A stretch of 54,644 nt of DNA from contig NZ_QXJP01000028.1 of NCBI RefSeq assembly GCF_004115085.1, forward strand, positions 1-54,644, given 5' to 3'. The notes below the pieces were generated by a model, which had not been told where the DNA came from, made no database searches, and saw only the letters and a program-made list of their open reading frames with translations. How positions within the stretch are numbered: the first letter of the stretch is position 1; every line of letters starts with the position of its first letter. The position numbers were made by a program, and so were the translations under genes. Below, in pieces: positions 9,406-19,953 of the stretch. The stretch is from Longirhabdus pacifica. Lineage in GTDB: Bacteria > Bacillota > Bacilli > Paenibacillales > DSM-105158.

Positions 9406-10182
9406 TTAAGCAGATTTATTACGCTCATATATTAACCGTAAGCCTTGTAATGTGAGCAACGGGTTCACAATTTGTATAGACTTTGCTTCGGAAGCGATAA
9501 GTTCACTTAGCCCGCCTGTAGCCACGACTGTCGTGTCTAACTTATATTCTTCCTTTATTCGATTTACGATACCATCCACTTGTGATGCATAACCAAATAT
9601 AATTCCTGCTTGCATCGATGTAACAGGGTTTTTGCCAATAACGCTACTAGGTTTCACCAGTTCTATACGCGGTAATTTTGCAGCCTTTTGATATAAAGCC
9701 TCTGTTGAAATACCAATACCAGGAGCGATGGCACCACCGACGTACTCATTTTTTTCATTGATGTAATCAAATGTTGTCGCCGTTCCGAAGTCGACCACAA
9801 TAAGAGGTTTTTGTTCATGGTGCATATGTATAGCAGCTACTGCATTTACGATGCGATCCGCACCCACTTCACGAGGGTTCTCATATCGTATATTTAACCC
9901 TGTTTTGATGCCAGGACCAATCATCATCGGTGTACGTTGAAAATATTTATTGCTGACACCTTCTAAAATCGGATTCAACGGTGGTACGACGGAGGAGATA
10001 ATGATGCCTTCGATTTGACTAATTTTTATTTTGGCATAATCAATCAACTGTCGAAAACTGATGCCATATTCATCGACAGTAGCTTTCCTATTCGTGCTTA
10101 ATCTCCAATGATAAATGAGTTCTTCGCCTTTATATACTCCAAGTACGATGTTTGTATTTCCAACATCGATGACAAAAATCAT
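9406..10182 (-). CDS. coaX: Type III pantothenate kinase
   Basis: It phosphorylates pantothenate, the first step of coenzyme A synthesis. The 258-residue ASKHA-fold protein has [10 protein letters not shown] (Asp6) at the N terminus, the GPGIKTG loop near 89-95, GADR (107-110) and DFGTATTFD starting at Asp131, all diagnostic of CoaX. It overlaps nadC by four bases (ATGA), so the two are translationally coupled. In B. subtilis coaX follows ftsH directly; here the NAD genes lie between. Confidence 0.96.
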   Translation of the reverse strand: MIFVIDVGNTNIVLGVYKGEELIYHWRLSTNRKATVDEYGISFRQLIDYAKIKISQIEGIIISSVVPPLNPILEGVSNKYFQRTPMMIGPGIKTGLNIRYENPREVGADRIVNAVAAIHMHHEQKPLIVVDFGTATTFDYINEKNEYVGGAIAPGIGISTEALYQKAAKLPRIELVKPSSVIGKNPVTSMQAGIIFGYASQVDGIVNRIKEEYKLDTTVVATGGLSELIASEAKSIQIVNPLLTLQGLRLIYERNKSA

Positions 10183-11048
10183 ACCTCTTCCCCCTTCTTC
10201 TGATACAGATCTAAACTGATATCGATCGTCTGCACACCATTCGTTAGTCCACCAATCGAAATGATATCTACTCCCGTTTCTGCTACAGAACGAATGCTTT
10301 GGAGATTGATGCCTCCCGATGCTTCTATCGTGATGTTATGATTGACTTCCCTTATTTGATGCACGGCTTGTACCATGTGTTCAGCATGCATATTGTCTAA
10401 CATAATAATATCTGCACCAGCACTCAATGCCTCTGTCACTTCTTGTAAGCTCTCCACTTCGACTTCAATTTTCATCGTATGCGGGATAGACTTTCTAGCA
10501 TTGGATACTGCTGCGGTAATGCCTCCTGCGGCTTTAATATGATTGTCTTTAATCATGACAGCATCATATAAGCCTACTCGATGATTAACGCCTCCACCAA
10601 TGCGTACTGCATATTTCTCTAATACACGGAGCCCCGGCGTTGTTTTTCTTGTATCTGCAATGTTACTATCTAAATCTTCGATGATGGTAGCAAATTGCTT
10701 TGTTTTAGATGCGATGCCAGACAACCGCTGCAATAAATTGAGCACGAGTCGTTCTCCGCTTAATATATTTCTTGTGTTGCCGTTTATTTCTGCAATGGTT
10801 GTCCCTTTAGATACGTGTTCCCCTTCTGGAATGAGTAACTGAATTTGCATTTGCGGATCAATGATGTTGAATATCATAGCGATGAGTGGTAAACCCGCTA
10901 TCACTCCATCTTGTTTCGCATGAATAATGCCTTTGGATTGATGCGTTTCAGGAATGGTGACTAGTGCCGATACATCTCCGGTTCCTATATCTTCTTGCAG
11001 CCAAGATTTAATATGTGATGTTAGTGTGTCGCTGTGTAAATTAAACAA
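10179..11048 (-). CDS. nadC: Nicotinate-nucleotide pyrophosphorylase (carboxylating)
   Basis: It converts quinolinate and PRPP to nicotinate mononucleotide. The 289-residue protein has the family landmarks [11 protein letters not shown], the [13 protein letters not shown] segment, [15 protein letters not shown] and the C-terminal EASGGI and [16 protein letters not shown] touches the ATG at 11054, so I take the TTG at 11048, six bases past it. This overlaps the end of nadB by eight bases, consistent with coupled translation. Confidence 0.95.
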   Translation of the reverse strand: MFNLHSDTLTSHIKSWLQEDIGTGDVSALVTIPETHQSKGIIHAKQDGVIAGLPLIAMIFNIIDPQMQIQLLIPEGEHVSKGTTIAEINGNTRNILSGERLVLNLLQRLSGIASKTKQFATIIEDLDSNIADTRKTTPGLRVLEKYAVRIGGGVNHRVGLYDAVMIKDNHIKAAGGITAAVSNARKSIPHTMKIEVEVESLQEVTEALSAGADIIMLDNMHAEHMVQAVHQIREVNHNITIEASGGINLQSIRSVAETGVDIISIGGLTNGVQTIDISLDLYQKKGEEV

Positions 11049-12660
11049 AGACATCCCCTCCATTTTCCGTTTGCTGTTTACCCTGTTCACGCTGCAGTAT
11101 AATATGTTGTTTCCACAACAAGTCATCGGTTTCAGGGAAATCTTCTCTGTAGTGTCCCCCTCTACTTTCTTCCCGCTTTATTGCAGCTTGACCAACGAGT
11201 AGTGCACATGTTAGTAAGTTAGCAAACTCATACTCTTCTCTTTTCTGTAAATTAATTTGGAACATTGGTAGTTGCTTTTTAAGTTCAGCCAATCCTTTTT
11301 CCAATCCTTTGCGGGATCTTTTCAGACCGACATAACGCAGCATGAGTTTTTGCAACTTCAATCTTTTTTCGATAATGGGATAGTGGATGTGTTCTGTCCA
11401 TTGTTCTTCATGTGCGATGTCACTACTTTCACGTTGTTTTATCTCGGAAATTTTATCCGCAATGCGACTGCCAAACACAATAGCTTCAGACAATGAGTTA
11501 CTGGCTAAACGATTTGCACCATGCACGCCCGTAGAAGATACTTCACCACAGGCAAATAAATTTTTGATGCTGCTTTCTCCGTGTAAGTCCGTCTTTACGC
11601 CTCCCATCATATAATGGGCAGCGGGCGCAACTGGAATCCAATCCGTCGTAATATCCAATCCGAATTGCAGACAATATCGATATATCGTTGGGAATCTCTT
11701 TTTGATAAAGGATTCCGATTCGTGTGTAATGTCTAAGTATACGTAAGTCGATTTGTTGCTGGTCATTTCATCGATAATGGCTCTTGCAACAACGTCTCTT
11801 GGGGCTAGCTCCATCTGGGGATGGTAAGTACTCATAAACCTTTCCCCTTTATTGTTGCGAAGGACCGCACCTTCTCCTCGCACTGCTTCCGTAATTAAAA
11901 ATCTAGGTGCACCAGGGTAACATAATGCGGTAGGATGAAATTGTATGAATTCAATATCTTGTATGTTGGTACCAGCACGATACGCCATAGCAATTCCATC
12001 ACCAGTAGCAATCTCAGGGTTGGTTGTGTAGCGATATAATTGACCAGCTCCCCCTGCGCATAGCACTACTGCTTTGCTACGAACGGCTTCCCTTTTTCCT
12101 TCATGGTTTTCAATGAGTGCCCCAGCACATATGCCGTTCTCTGTCAGTAAATCAATAACAAAATGCTCATCGTAAATCGTAATATTTTCATTGTTTTTTG
12201 CTTGCTTATACAGTGCTCGTACAATTTCTGAACCCGTTGCGTCTCCATTTGCATGTAGTATTCTCCGCTTACTGTGAGCTCCTTCTTTTGTTAATGCAAA
12301 AGCGCCATCTTCTACATCAAATTCAGTTCCAAGCGCAATGAGTTCTTTCACTGCATCTGGACCTTCGTTAGTAAGAATGGTTACCGCCTCATTTTCACAC
12401 AATCCAGCTCCTGCGATTAATGTGTCCTGTCGATGTAACGAAGGAGAATCGTCATCAGAGAACACAGCAGCAATACCACCTTGTGCATACTGTGTATTGC
12501 TATCCATAATTGTCTTTTTCGTAATGAGTAGAACTTTACTGTGTTCACTGATTTTTATGGCAGTAAATAAACCTGCTATTCCGCCACCAATAACGAGTAC
12601 GTCGGTGTTTAGCACAGGCAAATTTGTCGTTGAAAAATTGGTTATGTAACGTGGAATCAC
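11041..12660 (-). CDS. nadB: L-aspartate oxidase
   Basis: This FAD enzyme oxidises aspartate to iminoaspartate, the substrate of NadA. The 539-residue protein starts with the dinucleotide-binding loop VLVIGGGIAGLF, followed by NTQYAQGGIAA, DGIAMAYRAGT, QFHPTA, the REVVARAI-like segment PRDVVARAI, HYMMGGVKTD and CGEVSSTGVHGANRLASNSL. I place the start at GTG 12660, which has an AGAGGTGA site. Longer in-frame codons encode a hydrophobic tail unlike the family. It is in the middle of a nadA-nadB-nadC operon. Confidence 0.94.
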   Translation of the reverse strand: MIPRYITNFSTTNLPVLNTDVLVIGGGIAGLFTAIKISEHSKVLLITKKTIMDSNTQYAQGGIAAVFSDDDSPSLHRQDTLIAGAGLCENEAVTILTNEGPDAVKELIALGTEFDVEDGAFALTKEGAHSKRRILHANGDATGSEIVRALYKQAKNNENITIYDEHFVIDLLTENGICAGALIENHEGKREAVRSKAVVLCAGGAGQLYRYTTNPEIATGDGIAMAYRAGTNIQDIEFIQFHPTALCYPGAPRFLITEAVRGEGAVLRNNKGERFMSTYHPQMELAPRDVVARAIIDEMTSNKSTYVYLDITHESESFIKKRFPTIYRYCLQFGLDITTDWIPVAPAAHYMMGGVKTDLHGESSIKNLFACGEVSSTGVHGANRLASNSLSEAIVFGSRIADKISEIKQRESSDIAHEEQWTEHIHYPIIEKRLKLQKLMLRYVGLKRSRKGLEKGLAELKKQLPMFQINLQKREEYEFANLLTCALLVGQAAIKREESRGGHYREDFPETDDLLWKQHIILQREQGKQQTENGGDVFV

Positions 12661-12775
12661 ACTGTTCACCTCTAAACATTTTATACAAAAAAAGAAAGCT
12701 GAGGTCAATGAATATACCATTTCACCCAGCCCTCTTATGTTAGCTTTTATATTTTATGCCCATCTATGTTGATGC

Positions 12776-13717
12776 TTATGCTGTCACTTGCAACATTCTT
12801 TCTAAAGAGAGCCTTGCTTTATCCGCAACTGGTTTAGGGACGTAAATTTCAGGTCCCATCGTCTCTAAACATTTCACCAGCTTTTTGAGATTGTTGACTT
12901 TCATATTCGGGCAAACTAAATATTTTGTTGCAAAATGGAACGTTTTTTCAGGACTGTCATTACGAAGCTGATAACCTGTACCATCTTCTGTGCCAACGAT
13001 AAATTCTTGGTGGTCTGACTCTCTGCAATATTTTATTATCGCTGTCGTACTACCTACAAAGTCAGCTAGTTCCAATACTTCAGGTCTGCACTCAGGATGA
13101 ACGACAAATTGCGCTTGTGGATGTTTGATTTTCATTTGCTCCACATCTTTCACCGTTAACATGTCGTGCGTATTGCAGTACCCTTCCCAGATAATCATTT
13201 TCTTATCTGTGAATTTTGACACATAGTCACCCAGATTTTTATCTGGAACCCAGATAATTTCGTCTGCATCCACAGACTGAATGACTTTTACCGCATTAGC
13301 AGATGTACAGCAAATGTCTGTTTCTGCTTTCACGTCGGCGGAAGAGTTAATATAAGTAACAACAGCAGCATTGGGATGTTGTTTCTTCAATTCTCGTAAT
13401 CCATCCACATTGACCATGTCTGCCATTGGACAACCAGCACGCTCGTCTGGAATAATGACGGTTTTATCCGGCGCTAATATTTTCGCGCTCTCTCCCATAA
13501 AATGAACACCACAGAAAACAATCGTATCTGCATCTGTTTGTGCTGCTTTTTGCGCTAACAAGAAGGAGTCTCCTCTAAAATCTGCCACTTCTTGTATTTC
13601 ATCACGCTGATAATAATGAGCTAATATGATGGCATTTCTTTCTTCTTTTAATTGTAATAGCCTTTCTTTCAACTGCTCATTACGTTCTTGCTTTCTTTCT
13701 AATGCTGTCGTTTGCAT
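12776..13717 (-). CDS. nadA: Quinolinate synthase
   Basis: This [4Fe-4S] enzyme condenses iminoaspartate with dihydroxyacetone phosphate. At 313 residues it is of the short type, unlike the roughly 368-residue B. subtilis protein. Likely cluster ligands by motif are Cys96 (AGCPMAD), Cys181 (WEGYCNTHD) and Cys269 (CPNMKVNNL). Substrate-binding segments are HYYQRDEIQ and FCGVHFMGE. An AAGGAGG site lies seven bases before ATG. In B. subtilis the nad genes are far from this locus and ordered nadB-nadC-nadA, so order, place and protein type all differ. Confidence 0.95.
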   Translation of the reverse strand: MQTTALERKQERNEQLKERLLQLKEERNAIILAHYYQRDEIQEVADFRGDSFLLAQKAAQTDADTIVFCGVHFMGESAKILAPDKTVIIPDERAGCPMADMVNVDGLRELKKQHPNAAVVTYINSSADVKAETDICCTSANAVKVIQSVDADEIIWVPDKNLGDYVSKFTDKKMIIWEGYCNTHDMLTVKDVEQMKIKHPQAQFVVHPECRPEVLELADFVGSTTAIIKYCRESDHQEFIVGTEDGTGYQLRNDSPEKTFHFATKYLVCPNMKVNNLKKLVKCLETMGPEIYVPKPVADKARLSLERMLQVTA

Positions 13718-13762
13718 ATAAATCCTCCTTACGGCTGAGGTATATGATATTCATGAATGTTA

Positions 13763-13799
13763 GATAAGTTGATGGACTTGTTCAACCAACTTTACCACC
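13763..13799. repeat. Solo palindrome related to the dispersed repeat (copy D)
   Basis: ATAAGTTGA...ACTTGTTCAACCAACTTTACC matches the hairpin module of the repeats at 6188-6312 and 36478-36603 with a few changes. The larger module is absent here. It lies in the leader of nadA. Confidence 0.5.
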
Positions 13800-13876
13800 A
13801 TGCATAATGTCAAACAAGTTGCATCATACATAATGACTATCTATCACTTCATGTAAAATGAATATATTTTAAATTT

Positions 13877-13905
13877 AATGTACAGTACGCGACGACTGCT
13901 GTCAA
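13877..13905 (-). promoter_or_regulatory. Probable sigma-A promoter of the nadABC operon
   Basis: On the minus strand TTGACA (13900-13905) and TACATT (13877-13882) are 17 bases apart. The leader to nadA is about 155 bases and contains a solo palindrome. A second TTGACA lies at about 13815-13820 but has no good -10. I could not identify an NadR operator. Confidence 0.5.
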
Positions 13906-13943
13906 TGCATGAACAATGGTAAAGGAGAAAAAACTTTCATTCA

Positions 13944-13979
13944 TAAAAAAGGGGTGCAACCCAATCTTAGATTGCACCT
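13944..13979 (-). terminator. Terminator after ftsH
   Basis: GGTGCAA and TTGCACC (13953-13978) form the stem. The minus strand continues with CCCC and seven T. It separates ftsH from the nad operon. Confidence 0.8.
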
Positions 13980-14003
13980 AAATGTGTTATTTCATCACAA
14001 ATA

Positions 14004-15953
14004 CTATTCTGTTTTATCGTCGTTAGTTTCTTCTTCTTTTTGTGATTGGATATTTACTTTTACATCATTTTGATTTGATTCATCTTTTGGCTCGTCTTTG
14101 TATACATCAATTGGTTCCGTCACTTCACCACTTTGAAGCAATTCATAGATCTTGTCTTTGTCTAATGTTTCTAGTTCAATCAATTTGTTGGCAATAAGAT
14201 GAACTTGATCCGCATTATCTTGTAGTATTTGTTTCGCACGATCATAACAGCTATTCATTAATTTCTGTAGCTCTTTATCGATTTCATAAGCGATAGCATC
14301 ACTGTAGTTAGGATCTTGACCTACATCGCGACCTAAGAATACTTGTTCATTCGGATTACCAAACTGTATTGGTCCAAGTTTTTCACTCATTCCAAACTGC
14401 ATGACCATCGAACGTACAATCGCCGTTGCTTTTCGGAAATCATCATAGGCACCTGTTCCTACTTCACCAATGAATAATTCCTCGGCTACACGACCTCCTA
14501 GTAAGCCTGTAACGCGATCGAGTAATTCATTTTTTGTTTGTAAGAGGCGATCTTCTCCCTCTTTTGGCATCATCATCGCATAACCGCCAGCTTTACCGCG
14601 TGGCACAATGGTAACTTTATGCACAATATCAGCGTGCTGTAAATGATATCCAATAATCGTATGTCCTGCCTCATGCAAAGCAACCGTCTTCTTCTCACGA
14701 GGACTAATGATTCTATTTTTCTTTTGCGTACCTACGACGATACGATCAAAAGCTTCATCTAAATCATCCATATCAATTTGCTTCTTATCTCTTCTAGCTG
14801 CAATCAAGGCAGCTTCATTTAATAAGTTCTCTAGATCTGCACCTGTGAAGCCCGTTGTATATCTAGCAAGAGATTCCATTGTCACGTCGTCTCTAAGCGG
14901 TTTATTTTTCGCATGTACTTTCAGGACAGCTTCTCTTCCTTTGACATCAGGACGATCTACCGTAATTTGACGGTCAAATCGGCCAGGTCTTAACAACGCC
15001 GGATCTAAAATGTCTTGTCTATTTGTTGCTGCAATGATGATGATGTTTTCGTTTTCTCCAAAACCATCCATTTCTACAAGCAACTGATTTAACGTTTGCT
15101 CTCGCTCATCATGTCCGCCGCCTAAGCCAGCCCCACGCTGTCTACCTACGGCATCGATCTCATCAATAAAGATAATACATGGCGAGTTCTTCTTCGCATT
15201 TTCAAATAGATCACGTACACGAGAAGCACCAACACCGACAAACATTTCAACGAAGTCGGAACCACTTATGCTAAAGAATGGTACGCCTGCTTCTCCAGCT
15301 ACCGCACGAGCTAATAAGGTTTTACCTGTTCCTGGAGGTCCATTAAGTAGTACCCCTTTAGGAACTCTTGCTCCTAATGAAGCAAATTTACGAGGATCTT
15401 TAAGGAATTCAACGACTTCCACTAGCTCTTGCTTTTCTTCGTCTGCACCAGCAACGTCTTTAAACGTTACTTTTTTCTTCTCTTCACTATAAAGTCTAGC
15501 TTTACTTTTACCAAAGTTCATCACTCTTCCGCCGCCACCTTGTGACTGTTGGAAAAGGATAATGAATAAAATGAAGAAAATAACAAACGGCAATAAAGAA
15601 GTTAATAGCGTAACCCAGAACCCATCCGTATCCATCGGTTCAACGGTTTGTACTGCAGTACTATTTTCTAGCAATTCATTGAAACTATCTGTTGATGGAT
15701 ATGGAGCTCTTGATATAAAGGTTTTAATTTCTGAACCTTCGATAAGTTCTTTTAATTCACCTTGTATTGCAATGGAATAATTATCAAACTTCATGTTGAG
15801 CGTTCCAACATTATCGTTCGCAAGTTGCTCTGCAAATTGATCATACGAAAGTTCGTTAATTTGTTCTTCCTGACCACTAATATAATAAATTATTCCAAAA
15901 ATAATGAGAATGACGATGATATAAAATCCAGATCTCTGGAAAAAACGATTCAT
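14004..15953 (-). CDS. ftsH: ATP-dependent zinc metalloprotease FtsH
   Basis: This membrane-bound AAA+ protease removes misfolded and regulatory proteins. The 649 residues include TM1 (about 10-26), an external domain, TM2 (about 113-134), Walker A GPPGTGKT (205-212), Walker B IIFIDEID (260-267), the SRH with RPGRFDR, and the zinc motif HEAGH (427-431). The C-terminal tail is acidic. GAGGAGG precedes ATG. The tilS-hprT-ftsH order is that of B. subtilis. Confidence 0.98.
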   Translation of the reverse strand: MNRFFQRSGFYIIVILIIFGIIYYISGQEEQINELSYDQFAEQLANDNVGTLNMKFDNYSIAIQGELKELIEGSEIKTFISRAPYPSTDSFNELLENSTAVQTVEPMDTDGFWVTLLTSLLPFVIFFILFIILFQQSQGGGGRVMNFGKSKARLYSEEKKKVTFKDVAGADEEKQELVEVVEFLKDPRKFASLGARVPKGVLLNGPPGTGKTLLARAVAGEAGVPFFSISGSDFVEMFVGVGASRVRDLFENAKKNSPCIIFIDEIDAVGRQRGAGLGGGHDEREQTLNQLLVEMDGFGENENIIIIAATNRQDILDPALLRPGRFDRQITVDRPDVKGREAVLKVHAKNKPLRDDVTMESLARYTTGFTGADLENLLNEAALIAARRDKKQIDMDDLDEAFDRIVVGTQKKNRIISPREKKTVALHEAGHTIIGYHLQHADIVHKVTIVPRGKAGGYAMMMPKEGEDRLLQTKNELLDRVTGLLGGRVAEELFIGEVGTGAYDDFRKATAIVRSMVMQFGMSEKLGPIQFGNPNEQVFLGRDVGQDPNYSDAIAYEIDKELQKLMNSCYDRAKQILQDNADQVHLIANKLIELETLDKDKIYELLQSGEVTEPIDVYKDEPKDESNQNDVKVNIQSQKEEETNDDKTE

Positions 15954-16080
15954 TCCCTACCTCCTCTCGAATGCATAACGGATTTATAACTTGTCATGTA
16001 AGAACAAATGTTGTTAGACATGACAACTTTTAATATTGTACCATAGCACGCATCTTGATCTCAACTTGCTTCCATATGAC

Positions 16081-16626
16081 TTAATCTGTGTATATTTCTT
16101 CTTTTAATATACCTATAAAAGGTAGATTTCTGTACTTTTCTCCGTAATCTAGCCCGTAACCTACAACAAAATAGTCCGGCACAACAAAACCTTTGTAATC
16201 CGGCTGTAAACTTACTCTTCTGCGATCTGGTTTATCAAACAACGTAACGATTTTAACAGAATTAGCACTTCTGCGCTTTAATAAGTCCACTAAATACGTT
16301 AATGTCAATCCACTATCAATAATGTCTTCCACAATTAAAATATCTCTGCCTTCAACAGATATATCCAAATCTTTAATGATTTTTACTTCGCCAGACGTTT
16401 GCGTCAAGTTTCCATAGCTAGATACAGCCATAAAATCAACCTCAAGCGGTACGTTCATTCTCTTTACTAAATCTCCCATAAAAATGAATGCACCTTTTAA
16501 AACGCAAATCACTAGAGGACTGCGATCTTTGTATTCCTCAGATAGCTGAACACCTAATTGTGCTATTTTTTGCTGTATTTCCTCTTCTGTAAATAAAACT
16601 TTTTCAATGTCTGGATGAATTTCCAA
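16081..16626 (-). CDS. hprT: Hypoxanthine phosphoribosyltransferase
   Basis: It salvages hypoxanthine and guanine with PRPP. The 181-residue protein has the PRPP-binding signature [15 protein letters not shown] (96-110), the flexible-loop SSYG segment (69-72) and the C-terminal [15 protein letters not shown]. The start appears to be TTG with a GGGGG-rich site eight bases upstream, which is usable but not strong. It lies 12 bases downstream of tilS. In B. subtilis HprT and TilS also act together on ftsH transcription; whether that holds here is inference. Confidence 0.95.
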   Translation of the reverse strand: MEIHPDIEKVLFTEEEIQQKIAQLGVQLSEEYKDRSPLVICVLKGAFIFMGDLVKRMNVPLEVDFMAVSSYGNLTQTSGEVKIIKDLDISVEGRDILIVEDIIDSGLTLTYLVDLLKRRSANSVKIVTLFDKPDRRRVSLQPDYKGFVVPDYFVVGYGLDYGEKYRNLPFIGILKEEIYTD

Positions 16627-16638
16627 CGTGTAAACCCC

Positions 16639-18051
16639 CTAAGTGTATTGTATGTCCATTCCTGTGTTGATATGTAAAAATTGCTGGGTGTCCTTCGTAA
16701 CGATAGCATGTGATGATCGCTTGACACCAACAACCCACAAGATTAATCCTGTGGAATCTGTTAATATGGGAACCGCTTCTCTTGCAGTTGGGGGGATCTT
16801 GTGGTCGATGAGCATATCTTTCACCTTCTTCGATCCTTTTATACCAAACACTTGCATGCGATCCCCACGTTGCCTAGATCTTAAAATGAGTGGAAATTTT
16901 AACGCATCAAGATCAAAAATAGCTTTACTTTGCGGCAACTGTATTTGATCCCACTTATGTAAAATATTAAACTGTATATCCCTATTTATCCATGAGATTT
17001 CTATATGTTCCATTTTCTCAATGGTAAATGTACTACCTGAAACGGCATGTGTATGTATGTTCCCCATACGTATGTTATCGTATTCCCTTACCAACCGGTG
17101 TTGCTTGCTCCATTGGTAGATTGCATTCGATGGAGAGTCTTGCACAATCATGTTTCGCATTTGCTCCATTTTAATGAAATCATGTTCTACATTGCTGTGA
17201 TCAAGACAATTTAATATTAATTTAATCATCCTTCTTTGTAAAGCAATATGATGAGCTTTAAAGCTATTTCTTGCGAAAACAATGACATCCTCCTGAAGTG
17301 ATACCATATCCTTCATTGTTCTCTTGGCTTCCTGCATCATATAGTCTTCATCTGCGGCAACTACATTAGCAAGTCGATTCATCGTCGTACTCATTTGCGG
17401 ATTATATGTTTCTAGGATAGGCATGAGTTCATTTCTAATTTTATTTCGCAAATATTTGGATGATAAATTACTGCTGTCTTGACAATACGAAAGGGTATGG
17501 TCATGTAGATAGGCCATAAGTGTCTGTTTGGATAGGTTCAACAGTGGCCTAATAATGTGTACTTTATCTTGATGAGGACGTATAAAAGGCATTCCTGACA
17601 TCCCTTGCGTCCCGCTTCCTCTGATGAATCTCATCAGGACGGTTTCCGCTTGATCGTCAGCATGATGGGCCAGTGCGATAGCAGTTGCACCGTGCTTTAT
17701 TGCAGTTTCAACTAAAAATTGATATCTGCATTCTCTAGCTGCTTCTTGTGTATTTTTTTTGGTCTTTTCTATATATGCAGGCACATCAATTGCAGCGATT
17801 TCAGATACCAATCCCCAATCTTGTGCTAAATGCTTTACGAATGCTGCTTCTTTATCTGCCTCTTCTCCTCTAAACTGATGATTCACATGAGCTACAACAA
17901 TGCGCCAATGCGTATGCTTTGATATGTTCAACAATAGATGGAGAAGTGCTACAGAATCAGGACCACCAGAAACGGCCACCACAACACAATCGCCTTGATC
18001 CAGCATATGATGTTGTTGTATCGTTTGCTTTACCGTTTGTACTACGTTCAT
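16639..18051 (-). CDS. tilS: tRNA(Ile)-lysidine synthase
   Basis: It modifies C34 of the CAU-anticodon tRNA-Ile to lysidine, switching its codon from AUG to AUA. The 470-residue protein has the PP-loop SGGPDS (28-33), AHVNHQFRGEEAD, and the HHADDQAETVLMRFIRGSG segment near 130-148. The C-terminal domain contains the RSRQRGDRM and KKVKDMLIDHKIP motifs. GGAGGG lies just before the ATG. It precedes hprT closely in one unit. Confidence 0.95.
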   Translation of the reverse strand: MNVVQTVKQTIQQHHMLDQGDCVVVAVSGGPDSVALLHLLLNISKHTHWRIVVAHVNHQFRGEEADKEAAFVKHLAQDWGLVSEIAAIDVPAYIEKTKKNTQEAARECRYQFLVETAIKHGATAIALAHHADDQAETVLMRFIRGSGTQGMSGMPFIRPHQDKVHIIRPLLNLSKQTLMAYLHDHTLSYCQDSSNLSSKYLRNKIRNELMPILETYNPQMSTTMNRLANVVAADEDYMMQEAKRTMKDMVSLQEDVIVFARNSFKAHHIALQRRMIKLILNCLDHSNVEHDFIKMEQMRNMIVQDSPSNAIYQWSKQHRLVREYDNIRMGNIHTHAVSGSTFTIEKMEHIEISWINRDIQFNILHKWDQIQLPQSKAIFDLDALKFPLILRSRQRGDRMQVFGIKGSKKVKDMLIDHKIPPTAREAVPILTDSTGLILWVVGVKRSSHAIVTKDTQQFLHINTGMDIQYT

Positions 18052-18084
18052 ATGCCCTCCTATTTTAAAAGCAAGTCTGAAATG

Positions 18085-18996
18085 CTACCATAACAAGTAG
18101 TAAACAGATGTTAAAAACATTAATATAGCACTAATGAAGGCAGGATACAACCACCATCCATGCAAGGATGAGATAGGCGCTTTGCTGGATGTACGCTTCA
18201 TCAGCTGATGCCAATACTGTTTTGCTTCTAAAGAAGAGGTAAAAGATTGTGTTATCCCTTTTATAACCCAAGGCTTTAAGTGATCATAGGACTGTGCTTG
18301 TAAAACTATTTTGCGAAGCATGTCTATATTTCGATGTTGAGGCAGCATTTTAGCAGCTTTTTCTAATCCGTTTGGGTTCATCGTTTGGATCATGAGCATA
18401 GACATTGCAAAAACATCAAAATGTTCGTCAGCGACCCTGCTCCCTTCTCCCCAGTAAGCACGGTCGTATATATCTGTAAACTGTTTCACTGCTTTTCCCT
18501 TTTCCGTTGCTCCCCCATAATCAATGACTTGACATTTACCGTGTTGATCCACGATAACATTCGACATTTTCAAATCTCCGAACACATATCCTTTGTTGTG
18601 TATGCTCACTAATTGCTTTAATATATGCGCACCAATCACGTACAGCCAAGATGATCCATTTTGATTTACGTATTCCGTTATACTGATACCTTTGAAATAT
18701 GGCATGACATAGAAGGAGTACAGCTTATGCTGAAAAGAGAAATCGTCCACATCAAAAATATAAGATGGATCTTGATGTTTTTGCAGTGCCGCTAATGTGT
18801 TGACCTCGGATTGTAAATCCACAGGGTCATAAGCAATCTTCATCGCTAGTTTGCGTTGCTTTGACTTTACTAAGTAAACTTGTCCGTTAGCACCTTCACC
18901 GAGTTTTTCCATCAACACGTATTTATTTTTATTCCATTGTCCTTGAACAGTCGCACCAATGGTGATGTCCATTTTTTGGTTACTTTGTGTGTTCAC
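18085..18996 (-). CDS. yabT: Membrane-anchored serine/threonine protein kinase, YabT-like
   Basis: This 303-residue kinase has the glycine loop GEGANGQVYLV (33-43), lysine in LAMKIAY (Lys53), catalytic loop FGDLKMSN (Asp141, Lys143, Asn146), DYG in place of DFG (159-161) and one C-terminal membrane segment (about 281-302). It is a little shorter than B. subtilis YabT (338), a DNA-activated sporulation kinase. HRD is replaced by FGD. GTG is the start, with AAGGT upstream. It follows the vWA gene yabS by 92 bases, as in B. subtilis. Confidence 0.85.
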   Translation of the reverse strand: MNTQSNQKMDITIGATVQGQWNKNKYVLMEKLGEGANGQVYLVKSKQRKLAMKIAYDPVDLQSEVNTLAALQKHQDPSYIFDVDDFSFQHKLYSFYVMPYFKGISITEYVNQNGSSWLYVIGAHILKQLVSIHNKGYVFGDLKMSNVIVDQHGKCQVIDYGGATEKGKAVKQFTDIYDRAYWGEGSRVADEHFDVFAMSMLMIQTMNPNGLEKAAKMLPQHRNIDMLRKIVLQAQSYDHLKPWVIKGITQSFTSSLEAKQYWHQLMKRTSSKAPISSLHGWWLYPAFISAILMFLTSVYYLLW

Positions 18997-19088
18997 TTCA
19001 CATACCTTCTTTATTAAATGAATAGAGAATGTTATTAGCTACATATCACACTTAGCATGGTAGGTTTGTAGCAAAGTATCATGACCTA

Positions 19089-19820
19089 CTATGATATGCT
19101 ATCTTCTATCTGAATCTGTCCTCCCTTTAGAGCAGGAGCGGTGATATGATTACTGGAGATCATATAATCTATGACGTGCAAAATTGCAGGACCCGTAGGT
19201 GTTGTACCGCGCATACTTAATTTATTAAACAATGGATATACATGCTGCACTTGGTCTGTCCAATCTAGCGATAACTTGACATCATCCACTCTGTTCAACC
19301 CTGGGTAATGGAAAACACACAACTTCCCTTCACCCATTCTGGACTGTAAGCTAATACAAAGATCTGCTATTGCTTCTTTTACTGACGGTAGTTTTGATTT
19401 CATACTAGCACTACTATCAATAAGTAGCGCCACTTGTATCGGAATACTTTCCGTCATATTTTCCATGACCTCTACTGCTTTAGCACGTTTATCGATAGGT
19501 AGTTGTTGCAAGTGTTCTGTTCCAAATGACTTTTTCAACTCTTTATGTACGACGTGTTGAATGGTTCCCATCACCGTCTTCCTCGTCATCATTTGTACTG
19601 TCTGTGCCAATTGATGAGTGGACACTATGCTGCTCATTCCCCCACCAGCATGTGCAATTTGTTTGATTTCCTGGGCACCCATTTCTCCTATGTCACCTTG
19701 ATCCAGCACGCCAACAACATTGACAATAATCTGTTCTTCTTTTGCCTGAGCCGCAGCTACGACTGGATCAATACCTACATTAGAACATCCGTCTGTGATA
19801 AGTAAGATTTGTTTTATCAC
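19089..19820 (-). CDS. yabS: vWA-domain protein, YabS-like
   Basis: This 243-residue protein of unknown function is made of a von Willebrand A-like fold, with a MIDAS-type DSSASMKS in VALLIDSSASMKS and an N-terminal ILLITDGCSNVG. It matches B. subtilis YabS (245 residues) in place and length. The GTG at 19820 sits seven bases after GGAGG; ATG codons further upstream lie on or before that site. It is probably a partner of the kinase gene downstream. Confidence 0.85.
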   Translation of the reverse strand: MIKQILLITDGCSNVGIDPVVAAAQAKEEQIIVNVVGVLDQGDIGEMGAQEIKQIAHAGGGMSSIVSTHQLAQTVQMMTRKTVMGTIQHVVHKELKKSFGTEHLQQLPIDKRAKAVEVMENMTESIPIQVALLIDSSASMKSKLPSVKEAIADLCISLQSRMGEGKLCVFHYPGLNRVDDVKLSLDWTDQVQHVYPLFNKLSMRGTTPTGPAILHVIDYMISSNHITAPALKGGQIQIEDSIS

Positions 19821-19953
19821 TGTATTTCCTCCCATCATCATTCTTATAATCTCTCATTTTTATTATTGCCAACTTACTAGTTGCTCCATACTAAGTGAAG
19901 AGAGAAATATACAAGATTACATAGAAAAGAAAAAGGATGTTTGTATGTTATCG

